Source: Verpa conica (lineage: Eukaryota; Ascomycota; Pezizomycetes; Pezizales; Morchellaceae). Taken from it: a stretch of 64,000 bases of DNA. Of this stretch, positions 1 to 10,700 are shown piece after piece. The notes beneath the pieces were generated by a model, which saw nothing but the letters and a program-made list of their open reading frames with translations, had not been told where the DNA came from and searched no databases. The DNA is taken from positions 1,674,001 through 1,738,000 of the forward strand of contig JAUFSD010000006.1 of NCBI GenBank assembly GCA_033030425.1, given 5' to 3'. Position numbers and translations under genes: made by a program. How positions within the stretch are numbered: the stretch's first letter is position 1; the number at the start of each line of letters is the position of its first letter.

Positions 1-56
1 CAACTTCCACTCTTCCTTAATTTTCATAGGGAGGAGGGGGGTGGGGGATAACTTAC

Positions 57-842
57 TAGTAGGCATGCTCCCAAGCATCAATACCCAACAACGGCGCATA
101 CTTCCCAACAACCGGATCCTGGTTTGGCATAGTGATGATTTGCAACTGATTTGTTTCTTTATCCTTAACAAGCCAACTCCATCCACTACCCTGGATACCC
201 GCGAGCGAAGCATTCACAACCTTCTTGAACTCGTCATAGTTTCCCCACGTAGTATTGATAGCGTCAGACAGGGGGCCAGTTGGTGGTGCTCCACCACCAG
301 CAGACTTGGGCGCGAGGTTCTCCCAGAAGAGGGAGTGGTTGAGGTGCCCACTAGATTAAATATTTCGTGTTAGAAAAAAGATTATTATAACAGCAAGAGA
401 GGAGGAGGAGGAGGAGGAGGGAGGGGGGGGAGTATATCACCCTCCATGGAACCTCAGTGCGGGTTGGAGCGAAATTTGTGATTTGACATCTTTAGATTGA
501 ACTGCGGTAGCGTATTTCTCTTCTGCCTCGTTGAGGGAGTTTACGTATGTTTGGTGATGTTTGGAGTGGTGGAGCTATTTACATGTTAGTGACTGAGTTT
601 TCTTTTTTCTTTTTTTTCTTTTCTTTTTCCCCACCCAACTCTAAAACAAAAAGATCTGTATTCGTTTCTCTCATAGTGAGAACAGGGCGACAAACCTCCA
701 TAATCTTCCCCGAAATTGCGGGCTCAAGAGCCGCATAGTCATACGGCAAGTCAGGAAGCGTATGCTTCGCAGCGACCGCAGAGGTAGCAAATCCACGACT
801 AGCGAAAGCGACGGGACGAAGAGCAAGACGTGTGAAGGACAT
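57..842 (-). CDS. SOD2: mitochondrial manganese superoxide dismutase (3' end outside window)
   Basis: Converts superoxide to hydrogen peroxide and oxygen in the mitochondrial matrix. Three exons are readable on the minus strand: 842-696, 574-441 and 350-57. The introns have GT..AG ends, and a third donor (GTAAGT) at 56 leads out of the window, so the last exon or exons are missing. Residues 1 to about 25 form a basic, Ser/Ala-rich presequence. The mature start reads [20 protein letters not shown], typical of Mn/Fe SOD. Expected metal ligands are present: His51 (LHHSKHH), His99 (HLNHSLFW), Asp185 and His189 (DAWEHAYY). GIQGSGWSW matches the mitochondrial Mn type. The first intron contains a long T-rich tract near 600-635. 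The start is chosen because the presequence begins there. The family assignment is firm; the symbol is by analogy with yeast. Confidence 0.93.
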
Positions 843-2923
843 TTTTTTAGCGCAGAGTTATCTCCAATTGAGATTTATCGCTGGAGTGATGTTTCTTGAG
901 ATGTTTCCTGGTGACGGTGATGGGGGGGGAGGAAGACGTCATTTATGGCAATGTGCCTGGGTAGTTTAAATCCGATAACCGAACCGGTTACAAACCGGCT
1001 TAGAGGTCATGTACGGTCACTCGGTCTTTGGTGTGGTCAACCGTTTAAGGTTATTAATGCCTTTGTGTGATCTAGGTATCTAGACTGCGATCTTATATGT
1101 AAGCTGTGTACAATGTGCCTTGTGTGATGATAAATGGTAGAACATGTGTGCACCCAAGAGGGATATGTGCATACCAAGGGGTTCCTCGGCAATAACAAAT
1201 GACTCGAAACCAGGACCAATTAGATAGAAGGTCTTGATCCTGCCCTAGGGCAAAAGAGAAGAATAAGCGACTCTTTAACTAAGCTGGTTATTCGTCATTC
1301 AATTCTAGAACACTAGAAGATCTCTCATTACGAGAATCTGTCCATCAGAGCAAGATACATGTTAGAGCTGGACCGCTTGGGTACTTTATCCTAAGAGGTA
1401 TATATGGTGCGCCTGCATTAACTAAAGAGATCCTGCTTTTGTTGGGTTTTGAAAATAGACATCGAGTGTGCACTGGTCAAATTAGGGTTGTATCCCAGAT
1501 CACCCCCCCCCTTGTCCCCCTTGATTCCTCTCTCTAATTAATTGGGATTATGTTAACGAAGTGAGTCTTGAACCCTTGTTCTAACGGTAGACTCTATTGT
1601 AGCCCCTAGCATGGAATATGCTGAATGTTAGACTAATCATACCTCTTAGAGAAATACCCCCCCTCCAAATTACTACTATACATTAGTCAAATTCCCCTAA
1701 ACCTAACTAATACTACATTTGTAAAAGTCTATTTGGGGAAGTACCTAGGGGCCGCGCTATCTAAGAAAAACCCGACTAATATTGTATTATATAAACTAGA
1801 GAGATCATTAAGAGGTGAGCTGCTCTTGCGGAACACTTAGAACAGGTAAGGCAATTAGGGGGTGACTATATACAGCCTCGTAAGTAGATATCGGATACAA
1901 TCCGCTCATTGTTCTTTTACTGAATTAAAAGAAACCCAGAAATCGCCAAGGGCTCCATAAAGTATTATCCAGTTCAGTGTTCCCTCGTATATTGCTAGGT
2001 TATATCATGAGACATCACTCGATAGGTCATATATATTTATTTATCACCTGTAAAGCAACTAAACGCTGACGCCGGGAAAAGCGCCTCTCGATTAATCTTA
2101 GCAAATCTCAACCTAAATAAATCTAATTTAGCCCCCCCTATTCGCTTATAATACTAATCTTAACAGCAATAATCTCTACTCGTGGGGAGCTTCAGTTAGT
2201 ACACCTACCCTAGTCTAGTCAATTGGTGATATTAAGATTATTTTAGTCACAAAATTGTATTTATATAAGAAGGTAGGTTTGGCGGGATAAATAGAGCACC
2301 CGCTATTTTTTAGCTCTAGTCTCTTGCGGGAGTGTATTGAGGCGTCTCTATCTGAGAGTATATGTACGAGCAAGCACCCTTGGTATGAAAACTATCATAG
2401 AGTAATTATATATAGAAACAGTAAAGAAAGCATATTATAAAGGCTGTAGATTAGTACAGCTTTCTTTTCACAGGGTGTTTTAGGCCAAAGCGAGAAACCG
2501 TGATAACGGTAATTCCTGTCGATTGAAGGTTTATAACTTTGTTTCCTTCAATTCTTCAACCCAACACCTAACCCCAATCCTTAAATCTCCAGCCTTCTTA
2601 ATTCTTATTCCTAGAAAACTCTGGGATATCAAATATCAAATGTATACAAGGAAAGTTATAGATAATTACACTCAACGTTCCTCTCATGGTATACTTGTAA
2701 GTTCTAAACTCGCCGGTTGATATAATGGGAACCTTACAAAAAAAAAGACGAATAAAACTAGAATTTCCTCCCTCTTAAACATAGTATCGGCAAAGCTCAA
2801 CGTATATCGTGGGTTGAGACTCGTTTATCATTCCCCCCCCCAACATAAAGCGGGGGGAAATAGGTGCACCCCCCCCTTCTAGCCAGAGTATCACATCTAG
2901 TGATACCTACTACTATCCAACCG
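843..2923. other. AT-rich intergenic stretch
   Basis: No ORF here resembles a known protein. The DNA is AT-rich with stop codons in all frames and many CTAG/TAG words. It holds several poly-C tracts (near 1503-1511, 1660, 2131, 2832-2840 and 2869). One C-run near 2832-2840 and a G-run near 2852-2857 could pair as a short GC hairpin with AA/TT flanks. No transposon ends were recognised. The first 150 bp next to 842 should contain the SOD2 promoter. Confidence 0.6.
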
Positions 2924-3253
2924 CTATCGGCCCTCCCCTATCCGCTTCTCAAAAACAACCTTCTTCCCCCAAAATGCCTCAACCTCCTTCCCAGGCGCAC
3001 TACTCTCCTTCTTCTCCAGCAACTCTCCTACTAACCCTCCCGGCCCTGGTCGCGGCATCGGGCATTTTCGCTTCTTCCTCCGCTGTTTCCCCTGTAATAG
3101 GGTTACTGGGGTTGAAGCTGGTTCAGCGCGTTGGGGGCCCGTGGCAGGACATGGAAGAATGTGTGGTGCTGCGACAACAAAGAATGCCAATACAGCAGTG
3201 GACGTGAAGAGACCAGCTGTAGAGAATGACTTGGGATGCATTGCAGGAGGCAT
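2924..3253 (-). CDS. small single-helix protein of unknown function
   Basis: A 109-residue protein read from the ATG at 3253, which has A at -3; a second ATG lies four codons on at 3241. The open frame extends upstream to 3445 without resemblance to anything, so the internal start is preferred. Residues about 12-32 (TAGLFTSTAVLAFFVVAAPH) form one hydrophobic helix that could be a membrane anchor or signal-anchor. It is followed by a CP pair, a basic KQRRKKRK patch and a proline/glycine block (CPMPRPGPGGLVG). I have an unverified recollection of short fungal proteins with this order (helix, LPCP, basic patch, CPxPxPGG). The tail is charged. It lies between SOD2 and QCR6 on the same strand. Function unknown; a spurious ORF is possible but the ordered features argue for a gene. 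Confidence 0.55.
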   Translation of the reverse strand: MPPAMHPKSFSTAGLFTSTAVLAFFVVAAPHILPCPATGPQRAEPASTPVTLLQGKQRRKKRKCPMPRPGPGGLVGELLEKKESSAPGKEVEAFWGKKVVFEKRIGEGR

Positions 3254-4080
3254 TTTGGGTGGTTTCGCTGAGATTGAGGTATCTATAGGTGGGTCTTTTT
3301 TTTTTATAGGCGCTGATATGCTTGGTTCGGCTCGTATGAAAACCGGGAATTGGGAGATTTTCGTGTTATGTATATGCGCTTGTTCGAGAATCCCTGGGGA
3401 GGACTGGTATAGGAGTCTTATAGAAACGAAAGAATCTTCCCGCAAAGGGCCATTTTAACGAATGATTGGTGGTGGAGAATTCGTTTATCGGGCCAGCAGG
3501 TGGTGGGGTTGGGTTGGGGTTGCTCCAGCTCGGTTGTCACGCCAGAAAATCTCGAAGGCGGAGAGAAGTCGGCACAACACGGCAGCCCGATAATGGGACC
3601 CGGAGATGTCTCGCTTTACCCCACGCAACGGCGCTCGCGATGCTGCACATCATGCGCAATACTTCGTACATGAAGGACAGTGCGCACTATGCACAGGAAA
3701 TGTTTCGGATGAGCAGAACAGAAACATTCTAAGCAAGATCACTCTAAACAGAATGAGCTCTCGGACTTCCCTCGGGCTAAAGGAAAGCTCTATAATTTCG
3801 CCTACTCATTTCCTATACACTGCAAACAGCACAAGGATATTGGAGGAGAAAAAAATAAAATACACTTTTGTTTACACGGTATCATTTCTCCCTCTATTCC
3901 TACTTATCTCCATAATATCATTGCTATAACCTTCATATGAAATGTCATTTTTATGCAATCCTGCTTCTAGCCCCACCAACCCTACCCACCTGCACCAAAA
4001 GAAAAAAGAAAAAGTAGTCGCTATTTGAGTTTGGATGTCGTCCACCGCATTTGATGAATTGAATTTGCAGAGACAAAAAT
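3254..4080. other. intergenic, no gene seen
   Basis: Between the small one-helix gene and QCR6, both on the minus strand. Overlapping plus-strand ORFs near 3141-3929 are antisense shadows or low-complexity reading and resemble nothing. It presumably holds the 3' end of QCR6 and the promoter of the small gene. Confidence 0.5.
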
Positions 4081-4715
4081 TTACTTCAACTTGGCAAAGA
4101 GCTTAGGGGCGACACATGCATTTGCGCAGTGGAGGACATGGAAAACTGTTTTCGAATATCAATTTATATCAGTCAGAGAACAAAATAATAAGAGGATTAT
4201 TAGAATAATCAAGATGATAGAAAACCCCGAGTGTGATATGGAAAACATACATTCTTCGACACAATCTTCTTTAGGACCAGTGGCTGACTCGTCAGAGGCA
4301 GCAGCGGTGACTCGCTCAACACACTCATCGTAATGGTGCTTGAATGGCTTGCATTCCTTGGTTTTGATGCACTCTACATAATTATCAGCCAACTCAATTC
4401 TTCTTTTTCGTTTTATAAACCTCCACGGGACCACAATTCCAGATTGCCCCGCCACCCCCGGGTAAAACATAGGTTGGGGTAAAGCGTGCCTTCTAGAATG
4501 GCTGGAGCAGGATCCTCTGGCTCGTCCGCTTCTTCCTCTTCCTCTTCTGGCTCCTCCTTCTCCGGCTCCTCCTTAGCTTCTTCCTTCTCTTCTTTGGGCT
4601 CCTCCTCCTCCTCCTGGGGCTGCGGTTCCTTCTCCTCGGCCGGTGGTGCCTCGGCGTGTACGTCGGAGACGCTAAGGGAGTTATAGAGATCTGCGATGAA
4701 TGATGAGAGGGACAT
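4081..4715 (-). CDS. QCR6: cytochrome bc1 complex hinge subunit (QCR6-like)
   Basis: Acidic hinge protein of respiratory complex III, on the intermembrane-space side near cytochrome c1. Three exons (4715-4490, 4373-4251, 4145-4081) give 137 residues. Residues about 23-75 are almost continuous Glu with Pro/Lys/Ala. The folded part carries the conserved cysteine helices: EECIKTKECKPFKHHYDEC, then EDCVEE joined across intron 2 to FFHVLHCANACVAPKLF, and ends LFAKLK. Intron 2 is GTATGT..CAG. Intron 1 (4489-4374) has no usable GT: the only junction that restores the conserved EEC reading is GAAG|GC...TAG|AG, a GC-AG intron, with a good branch site (GCTGATAAT) just before the acceptor. Identification is firm; the GC donor needs a transcript. 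Confidence 0.9.
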
Positions 4716-4860
4716 CTTCGATATTGGCGGGGAAGTGGGGGGATTGGTGGTTGAGACGATACGAAGAAGAAACGGAACGTTGAATCCGGCAAAGAATTGA
4801 TGTTGGAACCTGAAATGGCCTGCGGATGATTGGCGGGGAGGTAGCTTACATAAGTATTTG

Positions 4861-4917
4861 TCACGTGATCTGAACCCATCGGGAAGCCGCTATTGTAGGA
4901 GGACTACATCCTCCAAT
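4861..4917 (-). promoter_or_regulatory. candidate E-box and CCAAT element upstream of QCR6
   Basis: TCACGTGA, a perfect 8-bp palindrome, lies at 4861-4868, about 146 bp upstream of the QCR6 start. CCAAT lies at 4913-4917, about 200 bp upstream. In yeasts, CACGTG (Cbf1) and CCAAT (HAP complex) sites control respiratory-chain genes. Function here is inferred only from position and sequence. Confidence 0.35.
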
Positions 4918-7738
4918 CAATTATATCGTACTACTCTTGGTTCCTTTCTCTATTCTCTATAGCTACTTTTGAAACCTCAATATAAGCATGGCTCCGCTTC
5001 TCGCTTCACATACAAATCCACCTAGACATAAGAACGCATGTATAATCTTCCGTCCCCACATGCTTATATCGGGGTTCCTTTATACTTAAATACAGCCTTA
5101 ATCTATACCACCCCCACGAATCCTATAATACCGGGTATTTGTATTAGTAAACTCACTCTAATAACTACTGCAGTTTCTGGCTTAAGAGTTCGGGTGAGGT
5201 TCCTAGACTTACTCGACTCCAAAAAGGCTCCTAAACACACTATACCAGGATAAGCTCGTTCAGATAGGGGTCACTGCCTACAGTTTCTACTCCTGACTTT
5301 GTAATAGGCTACGGGCTTTTATCATCAGTAATACTACAGGGGCTTATGTTGAAGTATATATTTTTAATCTCACTTATGTAGCTAATATATTCGATTACTA
5401 AAGTGTGAAATGTTTCACAATACCACACACAAAACAAATTCACAAAAACTACCATTTACAGCTACTCCCACGGAGATAATACACAAAATCCGTAGCCAAG
5501 CCACTCCGAGAGATTATGTATTAAAAAAAGAGAAATGAGTCATTAACCATGTGGAGTTATTCGGCCGATATGAATCGGGCTAAAGCCACGTACGTACGCG
5601 TACAAATATATATCCCCAATAGTGATTATAAACCATACAAACACCAAGCCCTGTCCTTGCTATGTACTTATGGATTACCTATGTCAGTTTCCTTCTAAAA
5701 AGTTCGTGCACTTTCTATGGTCGGATAGACTAAGTTAAGCCTTTCTTATAGCCTGTGTGCATGTAACTTAAATCAGCCCGTGGCTTATAGTAATCATAAC
5801 CCCATGTCAAGTTTAATTAATGAATGCTAAGAAACGTGGCTAGAGAAAAACTAGTTCAAGGGTGGAAATATCGTAATAAAACTATTATTTCCGGGTCTGA
5901 CATCGAAGGGTCCTATGCGAGAGGGAATCTAACCAAAATCAATATGGTGGATACGTATATATTCTGGAAAATTACTATTTTTATTGTGTCCCATGATCCC
6001 ACGTATTTCCCCTGGGGCTGGTATGAATATATGATAGCTATATGTATAGTCTCGTCCCCATCCTCATGTTGTATGACTGGAAAGTAGTTCGCTGAGACCA
6101 GCTACCCCACTTAAAAAAGCAATCAGTATAAAGCACACTGTTGATAAAAGCAGGCGGCCATTCTCCACTTTCATAGGACAAGGCTTATTGGCTGTATATT
6201 TTCTCTGCCCCCAATCTAGCTGAGTTAATTTGCCAATAACAAACTCAGCTAAAGCTAGTGCTTTTAGGAATTCCACGGCAAAGCCCAGGCAGCCTCAGAT
6301 AGAAGTATCATCATCTTACAAGCCCTAGCAGAGTTATTATTGTCTTTAATACCGCATACCTACTCGACTTTAAGAGATCTCACGCTCTTTTCAGGACCTC
6401 ATATGACGTTCGAAGTAGGAAAAGGTCCGAGTGATGCTCTGTGAACTGTCACATGGGAAGCCAGGTCACGAGGGCTAGGTACAACCAGAAGGGGCTTGAA
6501 TTTACCGTATAAGGCCAGAGTCTTGCTAATTTCCTTTTACCTTTGATAGTGTCAAGTTTCTGCTATCTGAGGTGAGTGCAGCTTAAGAGTCACCCCCCCC
6601 AACGATCTAAGTCCGATCCTCTTTGTATCGCCTACAGGATATGCACATATAGGTAAATTCCGGTGATCACGAGCATAAAGGCAAAATTACATGTAGCCTA
6701 TGATACCCAGCCTCCATATGGTCGATGTTCCGGATCTCCCTAATAAAGCCTTCCGGTATATGTAGTTACCATGTGCAACACAAGTATTGTGAGCCAAATG
6801 CTGTTGCATTGGGGTTTACGTATGTGGGGTACAAGCGAGCGTCCTCTGCGCAGCCTTGGGACTCCAGGCGAAAGCGGGGGTGCCTCAAGAGAGCAACCCC
6901 CATCTATCAATGAATCTGATTTAGAACATGGGTTTTGTGGTCAAAGGCGCCCATAATCTATTTGTGTGCGCAGCGCAGATCAGTGGGCGGATCTATACAT
7001 GTAGTTTGCAAGAGTAGCACAGCTGTACCTATCAAGTCGCTGGCGGCTAGGGGGTTAGATTAATCAGTACTTGCACATAAAACACTGCCCTCTCAGACAG
7101 AGACGTCAGAGAAGAGACGAAGAAGTTCCTTGTGTTACTCCCCAAGTCACCCCTGGGAAAGAAGCCTTGGCGATTGAAGGTGATACATAAATAATCCCCT
7201 CTTGTTGTAGAGTCGAACGGGAAAATAGAAGCGTGCACGAGAAAACATCTCTACGCTCCTCGTTTTCATCTTCCCCCTCGTTCCTCCAGGATATAAAGAG
7301 ATACCTTGCTATCGCCTTCATCAAACCCTTCAGCGACAGCTTTTGAAGCCAGTGCGATCGAGGTTCCTGCGTTGCGTTGTGTTGCGCCGTGTGTGCCCCT
7401 CCAGCTTTCTATTGTAAGTCCCAGGTCTGGCCCTGCGTAGCACTGGAATTACCTCCGACTCCACCCATCTACTTGCTTTATTGCCTTCTATCACTTCCAT
7501 CAAGAATCCGTTACATTCTTCTATCCTGCATCTTCACCAGGTCTTTTCGGACTTAAGAGCCATCGTCCAGTTCATCCTCGAGCGGTCACGTTTCGTTTTG
7601 CCATTTTTACCGGCGTTGAACCATCCAAAAATAAGCTAACTTTTTCAGTATCAAAGCATCATCTACCACCCACTCGTATTATCATTCGCCTAGTGAAATC
7701 TCCTCTCTAGGAGATTCCATAACTCTCCATTTGCCATC
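4918..7738. other. intergenic between divergent QCR6 and BLM10
   Basis: About 2.8 kb with no convincing coding sequence. The AT-rich part (about 5000-6700) includes a perfect palindrome, TGTGAAA-TG-TTTCACA, at 5404-5419. From about 7300 to 7738 the composition becomes pyrimidine-rich, as expected for the BLM10 promoter and leader. Small ORFs here (for example 5824-6087 and 6725-6956) resemble nothing and are treated as chance. Confidence 0.5.
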
Positions 7739-10700
7739 ATGAGCAAAATGTCAGAATTCCTGGCGGCCCTCGGTGCCAACGGGAATGATCAGGCAGCTTC
7801 AGGTGCAACCAGTCCTGGGGCCGAGTGGCGGGATGACGTTGAGGGGGACTCGCAGACCCGCTATAGGCCAAGATCTTATCCTTATTTCAGATACCTTCCC
7901 TACGAAGTTGAAGATGAAGCCGAGAGGCAGCGGAATCTTGAGGAGATTATTAAGCATCTCTACATCTCTATTGAAGCTGGAGATTTTGCTCCGGGGGCGG
8001 TTCATTGGTCGAGGGAGCTTAGAAGTTGGCTAACGCTGAAGTTTGATCCCCCACGGAAGACGAGAGTCAAGCTTGCAAAGCTCTATTATGAGCTCGCTAT
8101 GGCCCCCGGGTTGGACCCCGGAGTTGCCGAAAGATTCGCTAGCATGTTCATGGTTCTTACAAAGTATTTTTCCTACTTTCCCTTTGTTCTAAATATCTTC
8201 CTCGAGTCACTTCTGGCGTGGAAACACCCACTAGTTCTGTTTCTCATATTGCTGTACGATTTCGTAATCATAATGAATGCTAAGAATTTGCAAGGCGAAA
8301 ACACTATCTGCGTCCTGGAAAAGACCTTGTCTTGGACTGGAGGCCCCTCTTCAAGGAGCTCAAAGTATTTGTGCTACCTCAGGAGTCCGGATTTGTCCAT
8401 ACAACCTCAATAAAGAAAAATGTGCGGACATTGACGAAAATGTGCTCCTTTGCACAGCTTTATTTCGACCCGGAAGAGATCACAGCCATGTTTGAAGAGT
8501 TCCTACCCTATGTAAGGTTCTTTACTACATAAGAGAGGGGAGAATATTAATAAATTATATAGTTCAGCACCTCTTTCTCGGAAGGAGGTTTTGTAGTAGT
8601 TGGACTACTAAACCTACTTCTTCCCACTGGACCACCACCTCCAGATAATCCAAAGCTCCAACCATCTTATTACCTTCCCAGTAAGCATTCCTAAAACAAT
8701 ATATAAAAAGATTAATACTGATTTGTGAATAGCACTATTTCACTTGTGGTCACTCGTAAATCGTTCCAGAACATTTGATGTAAATTTCATGGATATGCTG
8801 TCTCGATTGTCCCGCGATATGCTACCATCCAAAAACATTCCATTTGGCCAATACGGCATCTTCAGTAAAGAACAATCCACCTTGATATTTACTGCTATCC
8901 TGCGGCTTCTGGAAATTCCGGTTGGCCAGGCGACTTCTCCGTATAGCACCGTCGTGGATATGAATATCGGTTTAGCTATGGCATTAGAAAGGGATCAAAG
9001 AAAAAACCCTGTAGCACACCATATTGCAAGATGGATTGTTATGTCTCTATCCCCTCATTCGCTCAATGAGCCGGACTCCATTCTTTCCAACCTCGAAGGC
9101 CTTATACAAGCCGTCGAAACATTCTTCCATCCTTCAAATACAGGCAGCTGGACTAAGACCCTTTCACAGCTTGTATATTACCTAGCCGATTTCTTCGTGA
9201 TGAGATGGAATAGGGAGCGGAGTGGTGAAATGGAGGTTCCTGAAGACCGGAAGCTTACTCCTGAGCTTAAGAGACGTTTTGTGATGTGCTTGAAAGAGGT
9301 TATCTTTATGGGTATTTACGCAAAGAGTACCACAGCCATGAGCTTCTCACTATCTTCTCTACAGAGCTTGGCGTATCTCGAACCTGATCTTATTCTACCT
9401 GGCGCGCTACAGAGGATTTATCCCAGCATGCAGGGCTTGGTAGAGGTGCACCGGACAACTTCATCATTACGTTCCCTACAAGTTCTTTCCCGGATCATGG
9501 TTAGGACTAGAGGATTCCGAAACCACGTTACAACTCTGCTCGGTCTTGCTTTGCCTGGGATTGATGCCAACGATCTGGACAAGACGTTGCACACTCTTTC
9601 ATTCGTCCAGGCTGTGGCATACAATATACCGTTCAGAGATTTGACTGAGGATGAAGGTGGCGGAGGTAGTGGAAGTTATCTAGCCTTAGAATGGGTTGGC
9701 TCCGAAGTAGAAAGACTCGAGAGAGAGGGTGCAGAGGTAGAGATCAATTATGATGCTGAGCTTAGCGATGAGAATGAGGCCGCTATCCTCCGGTCTTCAA
9801 CAGCTGGGTTGAGCGAATTCCTAATATCATTTTTGGGGCGTGTTTTTACCTTATTGGAAAATTTGCCAGATGCCTCCCGGGTCCGTAGCGGGTCACCTGA
9901 AGAACATATTGTTAACACATTACCGGCGGCCTTCACACCTCTTCTTGCTGCATTATCTCCAGAGCTTTACGATATTGCCCTCCAAAAAATCACTGATTTC
10001 GTGGGCAGCCATGTCATCCACCAAGCTCGTGATGCAATGGCATTTATCTGCAATTCCTTGTGTAAAGTGAATCCAGAAAAGGCTTTAAAACAATTGGTTC
10101 CGGTCCTAATTCGCAATATCCGAACGGAGATCGACGAGAATGGTGCTGCGTCAACGCGTAACACGGGCTCCGATGTTCTTCCGAGAGACAGAGGACTTGT
10201 TTGGAACGTGAGCATCTTGAGTATGTGTGTGGTTCACATTGGAGATGCAGTATTGAACCATAAAAAGGAGTTGCTAGAGATCGCAGCCTTTATGCAGAAG
10301 AGGTGCAAGGGCATTCCTACCGTACATGTCTCTAACTTCATACATCATTTGTTGCTCAATTTAACAGTTGTATACACCGTAGATTATGGCCTTGTCGAGC
10401 CGACTGAAGGTAAGATCTCTAAATCAGACAGCGTATTAGAAAACTAATATAATGGATAGCATGCGGTATTGGTGCGTGGGGGAAGGTCTATAATCCCAAA
10501 GAACTCAGTATCCGGTGGCACATTCCTTCGCAAGCCGAGATCGAATTTGCTATAGAATTGTTCACATCTCAGGCAGAAAACGCCTTGGAGGCACTAACAT
10601 CACTCACTAGCGGTGAATCGGATGTCAAGCGCGATGGAACCGGTAAAGAATGGTCTGATGAAGTTTCCAGGAATTTAGTTCTTCTCAGACTTGTCATTTC

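Noticed and set aside
579..695. Continuation of the SOD2 frame past 696
   Set aside because: It reads intron sequence, ending in poly-Lys from the T-rich tract; the conserved LHHSKHH resumes at 574.
1555..1620. tRNA-like T-arm pattern (GGTTCAAGAC on the minus strand)
   Set aside because: The T-stem does not pair and no acceptor or anticodon arm could be drawn.
4493..4879. Arg-rich minus-strand ORF over the QCR6 first exon
   Set aside because: It is the Glu-rich QCR6 repeat read in another frame; GA-rich codons shift to Arg/Lys.
5404..5419. TGTGAAA/TTTCACA palindrome as an operator
   Set aside because: It is far from any start codon and such short palindromes are expected by chance in AT-rich DNA.
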